Shown here in pieces: positions 6,547-12,961 of a DNA stretch of 17,992 nucleotides. The DNA is taken from assembly GCA_900543845.1 (NCBI GenBank), contig UQTD01000039.1, positions 1 through 17,992 on the forward strand, in the 5' to 3' direction. The notes beneath the pieces are model-generated. The model was not told the origin of the DNA. It made no database searches and saw nothing but the letters and a program-made list of their open reading frames with translations. The stretch is from an uncultured Collinsella sp. (GTDB lineage: Bacteria; Actinomycetota; Coriobacteriia; Coriobacteriales; Coriobacteriaceae). Numbering within the stretch: the stretch's first letter is position 1; each line of letters starts with the position of its first letter. A program made the position numbers and the translations under genes.

Positions 6547-7256
6547 TACTGACCCCTCCTCTCGGAGTTACGACGACGAGGACGGGAAGAGCCCTCGAGT
6601 GCAGGGTTGGGAACAGGCTGGCCCGGGAGCTTCTCGCCCAGGTAGATCCAGACCTTCACGCCGCAAGCGCCCATGGTGGTGCTGGCGACAGCCGTGCCGT
6701 AGTCGATCTTGGCACGGAGGGTGTGCAGAGGCACGCGACCCTCGCGGTACCACTCACGACGGCCCATCTCGGCACCGCCGAGACGACCGGAGCACTGGAT
6801 ACGGATGCCCTTAGCGCCGGCCTTGCGGGCGGACTGGACAGCCTTGCGCATAGCGCGACGGAAGGCAACGCGGCCCTCGAGCTGCTCGGCGATAGACTGA
6901 GCAACGAGGTTGGCGTCGAGCTCGGGGCGCTTGATCTCGACAACGTCGACGGAGAGCTGGCCCTTGGAGACGCCAGCGACCTTCTCGAGCTCGGTGCGGA
7001 GGGTATCAATCTCGGCACCCTTCTTACCGATGACAACGCCGGGGCGAGCGGTGAGGATGATGACCTTCACCTTGTCGCCAGCGCGCTCGATCTCGACGCG
7101 GGAGACAGCTGCGCGGGAAAGACGCTTCTCGAGGTACTTGCGGATCTCGAGATCGTTACCGAGGGTCTTAGCGTAATCCTTCTCTGCGAACCAGCGGGAG
7201 CGCCAGTTCTCGGTGATGCCAAGACGGAAGCCGGTGGGGTAGACTTTCTGACCCAT
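6546..7256 (-). CDS. rpsC: 30S ribosomal protein S3 (uS3)
   Basis: A 236-residue S3, part of the mRNA entry site and its helicase activity. It has the N-terminal MGQKVYPTGFRLGITENWRS, the KH domain with VIIGKKGAEID-like GVVIGKKGAEIDTLR (near residue 73-87) and the C-terminal domain with GRLGGAEMGRREWYREGRVP near residue 157-176 and DYGTAVASTTMGACGVKVWI after it. The tail is basic (SSRPRRRNSERRGQ). An AAGGAGG straddles the end of rplV, 6 bp upstream of this gene. Confidence 0.97.
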   Translation of the reverse strand: MGQKVYPTGFRLGITENWRSRWFAEKDYAKTLGNDLEIRKYLEKRLSRAAVSRVEIERAGDKVKVIILTARPGVVIGKKGAEIDTLRTELEKVAGVSKGQLSVDVVEIKRPELDANLVAQSIAEQLEGRVAFRRAMRKAVQSARKAGAKGIRIQCSGRLGGAEMGRREWYREGRVPLHTLRAKIDYGTAVASTTMGACGVKVWIYLGEKLPGQPVPNPALEGSSRPRRRNSERRGQ

Positions 7257-7262
7257 ACAGCT

Positions 7263-7634
7263 TTACGCCTCCTTTCGAGGAGCAACGACGACGGTGATGT
7301 GGGAAGTACGCTTCAGAATGCGAGAAGCGGAACCCTTGGCGCGGGGACGGATGCGCTTAAGCGTCGGACCCTCGTCAACATAGGCAGCGGCGACAACCAG
7401 GTTGTCGGCACGCAGACCGTTGTTGTTCTCGGCGTTCGCAACGGCGGAACGGAGAACCTTCTCGACATCCACGGCGACGGCGCGGTCGCAGAAGTGGAGG
7501 ATGTCGAAGGCCTGAGCGACAGGCTTGCGGCGGATCAGATCGACCACCAGGCGGGCCTTGCTGGGGGAAACACGCACGTACTTAGCGACGGCGCGAACCT
7601 CGGTGGCCTCAGTTTCAATAGACTTAGTTGCCAT
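7263..7634 (-). CDS. rplV: 50S ribosomal protein L22 (uL22)
   Basis: A 123-residue L22, whose beta-hairpin lines the nascent-peptide tunnel. AVAKYVRVSPSKARLVVDLI is followed by the expected LRSAVANAENN and by the hairpin-loop signature RIRPRAKGSASRILKRTSHI. The N-terminus is about ten residues longer than the shortest homologues (MATKSIETEATE). GGGGG lies ahead of the ATG at a long spacing. Confidence 0.97.
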   Translation of the reverse strand: MATKSIETEATEVRAVAKYVRVSPSKARLVVDLIRRKPVAQAFDILHFCDRAVAVDVEKVLRSAVANAENNNGLRADNLVVAAAYVDEGPTLKRIRPRAKGSASRILKRTSHITVVVAPRKEA

Positions 7635-7648
7635 TTACGGTTAACCCC

Positions 7649-7909
7649 CTATTTGGCCTTGTGGCCACGGAACGTACGAGTCGGCGCGAACTCGCCGAGC
7701 TTGTGACCAACCATGGACTCGGTAACATACACGGGCACATGCTTGCGGCCGTCGTGGACGGCGATGGTGTGACCAACCATCTCGGGGAAGATGGTGGACG
7801 CGCGGGACCAGGTCTTCACGACGTCCTTCTTGCCAGCCTCGTTCATCGCGGTGATACGCGAGAGAAGGCGAGTCTCCACGAACGGGCCCTTTTTGAGACT
7901 TCTGCTCAT
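7649..7909 (-). CDS. rpsS: 30S ribosomal protein S19 (uS19)
   Basis: An 86-residue S19 of the small-subunit head. MSRSLKKGPFVETRLLSRI, then TWSRASTIFPEMVGHTIAVH and the ending GEFAPTRTFRGHK are all canonical. AGGAG lies upstream of the ATG. It starts 32 bp after the rplB stop, the usual order L2-S19-L22. Confidence 0.97.
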   Translation of the reverse strand: MSRSLKKGPFVETRLLSRITAMNEAGKKDVVKTWSRASTIFPEMVGHTIAVHDGRKHVPVYVTESMVGHKLGEFAPTRTFRGHKAK

Positions 7910-7941
7910 AAGTGCTTTCTCCTAAAACTCGGTATCCGAAA

Positions 7942-8772
7942 TTACTTCTTACGGCGACGAATGATGTGCTGGTTCGAGACCTTCTTCTTCTTGCGCGTAC
8001 GAAGGCCCTTCGTCGGCTTACCCCAGGGGGTAACGGAGGGACGACCAGAGGTGTGGTTCTTGCCCTCGCCACCGCCGTGCGGGTGGTCGACAGGGTTCAT
8101 GACGGTACCGCGGACGGTCGGGCGCACGTTCATGTGACGCTTACGGCCGGCCTTGCCGATGACGATGTTGGAGTGATCGGCGTTGCCGACCTCACCGACG
8201 GTGGCGCGGCAGGTAACGAGGATGCGGCGCATCTCGGAGGAAGGCATACGGACGATAGCGTACTTGCCCTCCTTACCCATCAGCTGGCAGGAGTTACCGG
8301 CGGAACGGGCGATAGCAGCGCCCTTGCCCGGCTGGAACTCGACGGCGTGGATGAGCGTACCGACGGGGATGTCGGCGAGGGGCAGAGCGTTGCCCGGCTT
8401 GATGTCGGCGTCAGAACCGGACATGATGGTCTGACCGACCTCGAGGCCCTTGGGGGCCAGGATGTAGCGCTTCTCACCGTCAGCGTAGTGCAGCAGAGCG
8501 ATGCGAGCGGAACGGTTCGGATCGTACTCGATCGTGGCAACCTTGGCGGGCACGCCGTCCTTGTTGCGCTTGAAGTCGATCACGCGGTAACGACGCTTCA
8601 CGCCGCCGCCCTGGTGGCGGGTGGTGATGCGGCCGTTGTTGTTACGACCGGCCTTCTTGGGCAGGGGCTCGAGAAGAGACTTCTCGGGCTTGGTGCAGGT
8701 GATCTCGGAGAAATCGGAGATCGTCTGCCAACGCCTACCAGCGGAGGTCGGCTTAAGGTGCTTTACAGCCAT
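7942..8772 (-). CDS. rplB: 50S ribosomal protein L2 (uL2)
   Basis: A 276-residue L2, needed for subunit association and peptidyl-transferase assembly. The ATG at 8772 is chosen because it gives the canonical MAVKHLKPTSAGRRWQTISD and has AAAGGG six bases upstream; an in-frame extension to 8847 would add 25 residues without family support. GRNNNGRITTRHQGGGVKRR, then the C-terminal GTVMNPVDHPHGGGEGK (His in the functionally key loop) and GLRTRKKKKVSNQHIIRRRKK-like tail (split: GLRTRKKKK, then IIRRRKK) are present. It is separated from rplW by 179 bp with its own candidate regulatory structures. Confidence 0.97.
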   Translation of the reverse strand: MAVKHLKPTSAGRRWQTISDFSEITCTKPEKSLLEPLPKKAGRNNNGRITTRHQGGGVKRRYRVIDFKRNKDGVPAKVATIEYDPNRSARIALLHYADGEKRYILAPKGLEVGQTIMSGSDADIKPGNALPLADIPVGTLIHAVEFQPGKGAAIARSAGNSCQLMGKEGKYAIVRMPSSEMRRILVTCRATVGEVGNADHSNIVIGKAGRKRHMNVRPTVRGTVMNPVDHPHGGGEGKNHTSGRPSVTPWGKPTKGLRTRKKKKVSNQHIIRRRKK

Positions 8773-8790
8773 TACAATCCCTTTCAATAG

Positions 8791-8843
8791 GAATCCGTTA
8801 GCCATCGCAGACAGGGATTCGAGGTTCTGCCTCGGGTGCGATG
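8791..8843 (-). promoter_or_regulatory. Candidate structured leader of rplB with alternative stems
   Basis: Forward coordinates: CATCGCA 8803-8809 pairs with TGCGATG 8837-8843 and encloses CGAGG 8820-8824 with CCTCG 8830-8834. A competing stem pairs GAATCC 8791-8796 with GGATTC 8815-8820. The two arrangements interleave, so they would exclude each other or form a pseudoknot. The segment ends about 19 bases before the rplB start codon, a position suited to translational control. Confidence 0.45.
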
Positions 8844-8852
8844 ACACCGGAC

Positions 8853-8878
8853 GTATACACGGTTCCGGGCGTGTCCAT
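8853..8878 (-). promoter_or_regulatory. 26-bp dyad motif upstream of rplB
   Basis: On the minus strand it begins ATGGACACGCCCGG and ends AACCGTGTATAC. It matches 23 of 26 positions of 10718-10743 upstream of rplC. Here it holds a perfect dyad, ACACG-N8-CGTGT. TATAC at its 3' end resembles a -10 box, but no fitting -35 is present. It could be a promoter or a protein-binding site. Confidence 0.45.
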
Positions 8879-8897
8879 TTTATACGCCCAAAACCTT

Positions 8898-8933
8898 GAG
8901 CTCTCGCCTCCCCTAGTTGGGAGGCATGAGCTC
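8898..8933 (-). terminator. Stem-loop after rplW, possible terminator or attenuator
   Basis: GAGCTC 8898-8903 pairs with GAGCTC 8928-8933, and inside it CCTCCC 8907-8912 pairs with GGGAGG 8919-8924, with a 3x3 internal loop and a 6-base hairpin loop. On the minus strand AAGGTTTT follows. It starts 18 bp after the rplW stop. The T run is short and four bases away, so termination may be partial. Confidence 0.5.
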
Positions 8934-8951
8934 ACTCAACAGCAGCGAGTC

Positions 8952-9239
8952 TTAGGCCTGGTTACCAAAGACCTCGATGGTGTCGCCCTCGGCCAGCGTG
9001 ACGATGGCCTTCTTCCAAGAACGGGTCTTGCCGGCGACATAGCGCACGCGCTTGGTCTTGGGCTTGACCGTCAGGGTGTTCACGCGAACGACCTTGACGC
9101 CGAAGATCTCCTCGACAGCGTCCTTGATCTGATACTTGTTAGCATCCTTGGCGACCTCGAACGTGTACTTGTTCAGCTCCATGCCGGAGAAGGAACGCTC
9201 GGACACGATCGGACGGATGATGATCTCGTGGGCGGTCAT
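8952..9239 (-). CDS. rplW: 50S ribosomal protein L23 (uL23)
   Basis: A 95-residue L23, at the tunnel exit where trigger factor and SRP bind. It has the usual IIIRPIVSERSF start, then KYTFEVAKDANKYQIKDAVE, VNTLTVKPKTKR and the ending GDTIEVFG. The ATG directly follows the TAA of rplD (TAAATG), with GGGGAGG 11 bases upstream inside rplD. Confidence 0.97.
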   Translation of the reverse strand: MTAHEIIIRPIVSERSFSGMELNKYTFEVAKDANKYQIKDAVEEIFGVKVVRVNTLTVKPKTKRVRYVAGKTRSWKKAIVTLAEGDTIEVFGNQA

Positions 9240-9866
9240 TTATGCAAGCACCTCCCCGAAGTGAGCGGCGATGTCGGCGGGCATCAGCACAGCGTTGTTG
9301 TTGACGAGATCGTAGGTGTTGGCCTCGTCGGCAGTGATGATGAACGTCTTGGGAATGTTGCGGAACGACAGGTAGGCGTTGACGTCCTCATCGCGAACGA
9401 TGATGGTCAGACGCTTGCCCTCAAGGCCGAGAGCCTTGAGCATGGCGACGGCAGCCTTGGTGGAAGGCTTCTCGAAGCCGTAGTCGTCGACGAGCACGAG
9501 CTCGCCATCGGCCAGCTTGGCGGACAGCGCGGAGCGCATAGCCAGCTTGACCTCCTTGTTGTTCATACGCTTAGCGTAGGAACGGGGCTTGGGGGCGAAG
9601 ACAACGCCACCGTGACGCCACTGGGCAGCACGGATGGAACCCTGGCGGGCACGGCCGGTGCCCTTCTGACGCCAAGGCTTCTTGCCGCCACCGGAAACCT
9701 CAGAGCGGCCCTTAGCGGACTGGGTGCCCTGACGCCAAGAGGCCATCTGGCACTTGACGATGTGGTGCATAACGTGGATGTTCGGCTCGATGCCGTACAC
9801 CTCAGCGGCGAGCTCGGCCTCGGCGACCTTCTTGCCCTCGCTGTTCTTTACTTCAAACTTTGCCAT
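9240..9866 (-). CDS. rplD: 50S ribosomal protein L4 (uL4)
   Basis: A 208-residue L4. The long tunnel-lining loop is intact: SAKGRSEVSGGGKKPWRQKG and then ARQGSIRAAQWRHGGVVFAP. In gamma-proteobacteria L4 represses its own S10 operon through the leader RNA; whether it does so here is unknown, but the leaders in this cluster make it a candidate. AAGGAG is upstream of the ATG. It lies 46 bp after rplC. Confidence 0.97.
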   Translation of the reverse strand: MAKFEVKNSEGKKVAEAELAAEVYGIEPNIHVMHHIVKCQMASWRQGTQSAKGRSEVSGGGKKPWRQKGTGRARQGSIRAAQWRHGGVVFAPKPRSYAKRMNNKEVKLAMRSALSAKLADGELVLVDDYGFEKPSTKAAVAMLKALGLEGKRLTIIVRDEDVNAYLSFRNIPKTFIITADEANTYDLVNNNAVLMPADIAAHFGEVLA

Positions 9867-9912
9867 TTAAGTGTTCTCCTTGGTATGACGCTGGGCTAAA
9901 TGGGCTGGGCCC

Positions 9913-10533
9913 TTAGGCCATACGGATGGCGACGAGACCATTCTTGGCACCCGGGACAGCGCCCTTGACCAAGATGAGGTTCTGCTCGGCATCGATGCGG
10001 ACAACGGAAAGGTTCTTGACGGTAACGCGCTCGTTACCCATGTGACCGGCCATCTTAACGCCCTTGAGGACGCGCGCAGGATAGGCGCACTGACCGATAG
10101 AACCGGGGTGACGCTGGAAGTGAGAACCATGCGTCATAGGACCGCGGCGCTGACCCCAGCGCTTGATGCGACCCTGGAAGCCCTTACCCTTGGAGGTACC
10201 GATGACGTCGACCTTCTCGACATCAGCGAAATCAGCGACGGTGACGACCTCGCCGACCTTGTGCTCCTCGCCGTTCTCGACGCGGACCTCACGAAGGAAA
10301 CGGACAGGCTCGACGCCAGCCTTAGCGAAGTGACCAGCCATGGGCTTGTTCACGTTCTTGGCCTTGATGTCGCCGAAACCGATCTGGACGGCGTCATAGC
10401 CGTCGGTTGCCTGAGTTTTAACCTGCGAGACAGCGCAGGGGCCAGCCTGGATGACCGTGACGGGAACGACGTTGTCGTCCTCGTCCCAAACCTGGGTCAT
10501 GCCAATCTTGCGGCCGAGAATCATGCTGATCAA
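9913..10533 (-). CDS. rplC: 50S ribosomal protein L3 (uL3)
   Basis: A 206-residue L3, an early assembly protein near the peptidyl-transferase centre. GRKIGMTQVWDEDDNVVPVT opens it, and MTHGSHFQRHPGSIG, then GVKMAGHMGNERVTVKNL and GAVPGAKNG, close it. The start appears to be TTG at 10533: it gives MISMILGRKIG, which lines up with the usual MI-x-x-ILGRKIG, and GGGA lies seven bases upstream. The ATG at 10524 has no ribosome-binding site at a suitable distance. It is first in the cluster; no rpsJ precedes it. Confidence 0.96.
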   Translation of the reverse strand: MISMILGRKIGMTQVWDEDDNVVPVTVIQAGPCAVSQVKTQATDGYDAVQIGFGDIKAKNVNKPMAGHFAKAGVEPVRFLREVRVENGEEHKVGEVVTVADFADVEKVDVIGTSKGKGFQGRIKRWGQRRGPMTHGSHFQRHPGSIGQCAYPARVLKGVKMAGHMGNERVTVKNLSVVRIDAEQNLILVKGAVPGAKNGLVAIRMA

Positions 10534-10540
10534 GATATGA

Positions 10541-10605
10541 TCCCAACTCTCGCGTGGTCTTGGGACAATGCGTACACCACCGAGCGTACGCCCCTAGAGG
10601 ACCAC
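10541..10605 (-). promoter_or_regulatory. Candidate rplC leader RNA with competing stems
   Basis: Forward coordinates: GTGGTC 10554-10559 pairs with GACCAC 10600-10605 and encloses GCGTAC 10570-10575 with GTACGC 10586-10591. A competing hairpin pairs TCCCAA 10541-10546 with TTGGGA 10560-10565, which overlaps the first fold. On the mRNA the TTGGGA copy next to rplC contains the GGGA that I take as its ribosome-binding site, so this alternative stem would hide it. That is the logic of an autoregulatory ribosomal-protein leader; no ligand can be named. Confidence 0.5.
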
Positions 10606-10717
10606 TACTTACACGACGTGCTCCCCAGCCTTGTATTTCGCCCGGACTACCTGACAACCCTATTAAGCAGGCATTTTGTCCAGCCAGAATACTCCCCTGG
10701 TTTCACACAGCTGTTTA
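10606..10717. other. Gene-free part of the rplC upstream region
   Basis: No open frame has coding character and I found no S10 sequence. On the minus strand TTGTCA and TACAAG, 16 bases apart (around 10637-10665), are a weak promoter-like pair; I do not call it. Confidence 0.4.
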
Positions 10718-10743
10718 GTATACACGGCTGCGGGCGTATCCAT
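10718..10743 (-). promoter_or_regulatory. 26-bp dyad motif upstream of rplC
   Basis: On the minus strand it begins ATGGATACGCCCGC and ends AGCCGTGTATAC, followed by T, so TATACT could be a -10 box. It matches 23 of 26 positions of the motif at 8853-8878 upstream of rplB. The dyad here is ATACG-N8-CGTGT, with one mismatch. It lies 185 bp before the rplC start. Confidence 0.45.
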
Positions 10744-10792
10744 CGAGATTCATATTTCACTCACATTGTTTACGCAGGTAAAGTGCGTGGCA

Positions 10793-10957
10793 CGTTCCCA
10801 GTGTGCGGCGGAGGGGGCGGGCCTGAGACATATTAAGGTTGCTGCTCTACAGTCCTGCTCACGACGGAGAGCACATTAAGTGCTCTCCTGTTCGTGCGGA
10901 ACTCGCGACAACCTTAATATGTCTCAGGCCCGCCCCCTCCGCCGCACACTGGGAACG
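10793..10957. repeat. Perfect 49-bp inverted repeat with nested inner palindrome
   Basis: The arm 10793-10841 is the exact reverse complement of 10909-10957. Beyond the arms, CGTGG on the left and CCACG on the right extend the match after a 2-base gap (to about 10786 and 10962). The 67-bp centre holds another dyad, GGAGAGCAC-ATTAA-GTGCTCTCC (10866-10888), flanked by CACGA (10860-10864) and TCGTG (10892-10896). The outer arm is very GC-rich, with a GGAGGGGGCGGGCC core (10810-10823). It lies between the end of the histidine phosphatase gene and the rplC leader. No T run follows, so it is not a standard terminator. Confidence 0.95.
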
Positions 10958-10991
10958 CCACGTTGATGTCTGCTTAACTCTGCTCGCTCAG

Positions 10992-11618
10992 CTAATTACT
11001 TTGTTGGGGGTCCACTATTTGCTGAAGGGTGAACTTGCATTGCATTGGCTCGCCCTCTGCTTGTGGCTTTGCCTCATCGAAATCGAAAATCATGATGGCG
11101 CAGTTGGGGAGTCTTGTTGGGAGCTCGAAGCCCTCTGGGGCTGCAGCCTTGATAAATTGACGGCTGGCGCTGCCGTGGCTTACTGCTAGGAGGGTTTCGA
11201 TGCCCTCGGCGCCCATGAGATTGGTGAGGGTGCCCACCATGCGCTCCTGCAGGGCATGACTTCCTTCTCCGCCAAATGGGACCAAATCATCGCCGGGGTC
11301 CCAGACGTCGGTGGGCAGGGCGTCGTGAGGGCCTTCCTCGAAGGTTCCGTAGCAGCGCTCGATGATGCCTTCGCAGGGCTCGACTGCTGCGTCCGGGCCA
11401 AGGAGTTCGGTTGCGACGAGACTTGCCGTGTCCATGGCTCGGCCTAAGGGCGAAGAGACCACTTTGTCGGGGACGACGTCGTGGGCCTTGAGCCATGCGG
11501 CTGCTGTCTGTGCCTGTTGACGACCCAAATTGGTGAGCGGTGAATCGCAGCGGCCCTGGACCAGCTTTTTGACGTTGAATTCCGTCTGACCATGGCGGAG
11601 TAGATATAGGCGCTTCAT
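10992..11618 (-). CDS. Histidine phosphatase family protein (phosphoglycerate mutase-like)
   Basis: A 208-residue branch-1 histidine phosphatase. The phospho-accepting His9 is in LLRHGQTEFN (residues 6-15). Arg60 (SSPLGRAMDTA), the acid Glu87 (IIERCYGTFEEG) and the second catalytic His148 (AVSHGSASRQF) complete the active site. The family includes phosphoglycerate mutases, cobalamin phosphatases and small-molecule phosphatases; nothing here names the substrate. The ATG has AGGGGAG three bases upstream. It follows the cation transporter gene after 39 bp and is probably cotranscribed with it, although no functional link is evident. Confidence 0.9.
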   Translation of the reverse strand: MKRLYLLRHGQTEFNVKKLVQGRCDSPLTNLGRQQAQTAAAWLKAHDVVPDKVVSSPLGRAMDTASLVATELLGPDAAVEPCEGIIERCYGTFEEGPHDALPTDVWDPGDDLVPFGGEGSHALQERMVGTLTNLMGAEGIETLLAVSHGSASRQFIKAAAPEGFELPTRLPNCAIMIFDFDEAKPQAEGEPMQCKFTLQQIVDPQQSN

Positions 11619-11657
11619 GCTCTCCCCTTCTGTATACCTAGCTTTACCGGCGCAGCC

Positions 11658-12818
11658 CTACTCGTGGGTATGGCCTACGTAGTCTTCATCGATCGTAATC
11701 TTGGCAATCGACTTGGGATATTCCGATTCGACCCGTTGTGCCAGCTCGTGTTTTACGTCTTCGGCACTCATCTGCAGATCTGAGGGACGCACGCAGTCGA
11801 AAATCACATTGGTGTGCGTAGGACCCGACACACAGCGCAGGTCATGAATCGAGAGGCGACTATCGATCTCCTGAGCCATTGCGTTAATGCGCAAACGCAT
11901 GCTCGCCACCTTGGGATCGTCGGTCACGATGGGGTCGTAATGGAGCGTGACAATCATGCCGTCTTCGTTCCTAAACGACTGCTCGATGTTATCGAGCGTG
12001 TCGTGACTTTCCAGCGGGCTGGCCTCGGCTGCCATCTCGGCGTGAGCGCTTGCGAGCTTCCTGCCCGGGCCGTAATCGTGAACCATCAGATCGTGAACGC
12101 CCAAAACGCCGGGATAGCTCATGATCTTGTCTCGAATGTGCTTGACCAGCTTAGGATCGGGCGTCTGGCCCAAAAGCGGGCTCACCGTATCCTGGATGAG
12201 TTCAAAACCGCTCCAGCCAATATAGGCACCAACGGCAAGGCCGACCCAAGCGTCAAGATTGATGTGCGTCGCCTGCGAAACAATTGCGCACGCCAGCACG
12301 GCGCCTGTGGCAAGAACATCGTTCTTGGAATCCTGCGCGGTCGCATGCAGCGTCTCGGACTCAATGCGATCACCGAGCTTTTGGTTGAGGGCCGCCATCC
12401 AGAGCTTTACGACCATCGAAAGCACTAGAACTGCCACCAGGGCAAGCGAGAACTCGACAGGTTCGGGGTGGATGACGCGCTCGACCGAGGACTTCACCAG
12501 CTCAACGCCAATCAGCAGCACGAGCGCCGCCACGACCAATCCCGAGAGATACTCGTAGCGACCGTGGCCGTAAGGATGCTCGGGGTCGGCCGGCTTGCTC
12601 GCCAGCTTAAAGCCCAGCACGCTCACGATGTTTGAGCTTGCGTCGGACAGGTTGTTCATAGCGTCCGCCACAATCGAAACCGATCCCGACAGCACGCCAA
12701 TTGCACCCTTTGCAGCGCATAGAGCCACATTGGCGACAATACACACCACGCCCGTCAACGTACCCACGCGCGCACGGTCACCCTGTGCGCGCTTAACAAT
12801 CCACTCGACCATCTGCAT
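11658..12818 (-). CDS. Cation diffusion facilitator transporter, probably Mn(II) efflux
   Basis: A 386-residue CDF-family metal/proton antiporter of the inner membrane. Membrane segments lie at about residues 20-45, 94-112, 123-143 and 166-205. Metal-site motifs are NNLSD (Asn55, Asp59) in the second helix and DSKND (Asp163, Asp167) in the fifth, an N-D-D-D set like that of the manganese exporter MntE; zinc CDFs usually have a His in place of one Asp. The cytoplasmic C-terminal part is long, with a second regulatory-type region after residue ~290. ATGs at 12818 and 12812 are both possible; the GGGGG upstream is slightly close for the first and far for the second. A TACAAT at about 12863 on the minus strand could be its -10 box. 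Confidence 0.9.
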   Translation of the reverse strand: MQMVEWIVKRAQGDRARVGTLTGVVCIVANVALCAAKGAIGVLSGSVSIVADAMNNLSDASSNIVSVLGFKLASKPADPEHPYGHGRYEYLSGLVVAALVLLIGVELVKSSVERVIHPEPVEFSLALVAVLVLSMVVKLWMAALNQKLGDRIESETLHATAQDSKNDVLATGAVLACAIVSQATHINLDAWVGLAVGAYIGWSGFELIQDTVSPLLGQTPDPKLVKHIRDKIMSYPGVLGVHDLMVHDYGPGRKLASAHAEMAAEASPLESHDTLDNIEQSFRNEDGMIVTLHYDPIVTDDPKVASMRLRINAMAQEIDSRLSIHDLRCVSGPTHTNVIFDCVRPSDLQMSAEDVKHELAQRVESEYPKSIAKITIDEDYVGHTHE

Positions 12819-12891
12819 CCGCCCCCACGGTACTACCTATATATCTATTGCTCAAACGGATTGTAGTGTAGCCACTTTGTCCCCCAGATAC

Positions 12892-12923
12892 AAAAAGCCG
12901 CGACCCACACGGGCCACGGCCTT
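12892..12923 (-). terminator. Rho-independent terminator after the PTS EIIC gene
   Basis: On the minus strand GCCGTGGCCC and GGGTCGCGGC form a 10-bp stem with two G-U pairs around a GTGT loop, followed by T5. It starts about 40 bp after the EIIC stop and separates that gene from the cation transporter gene. Confidence 0.85.
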
Positions 12924-12961
12924 GGAACATGACAATGGAATCGTCCTTTTGTCGCACAGGT

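Noticed and set aside
8773..8847. 25-residue N-terminal extension of L2
   Set aside because: The internal ATG gives the canonical L2 start and has its own ribosome-binding site.
6723..9899. Several long plus-strand open frames (327, 292 and 352 codons) opposite the ribosomal genes
   Set aside because: They are antisense to certain ribosomal protein genes and rich in Leu/Gly/Asp repeats typical of shadow frames.
10793..10957. Integron attC site or Rho-independent terminator
   Set aside because: The arms are perfect with no attC-type bulges or core boxes that I can place, and no T run follows on either strand.
10534..10991. A hidden or broken rpsJ (S10) upstream of rplC
   Set aside because: No frame shows any S10 sequence; the region contains only repeats and leader-like structures.
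12862..12890. Further GGGGACAG-type hairpin before the cation transporter gene
   Set aside because: Only GGGGGACA is present and there is no paired stem.
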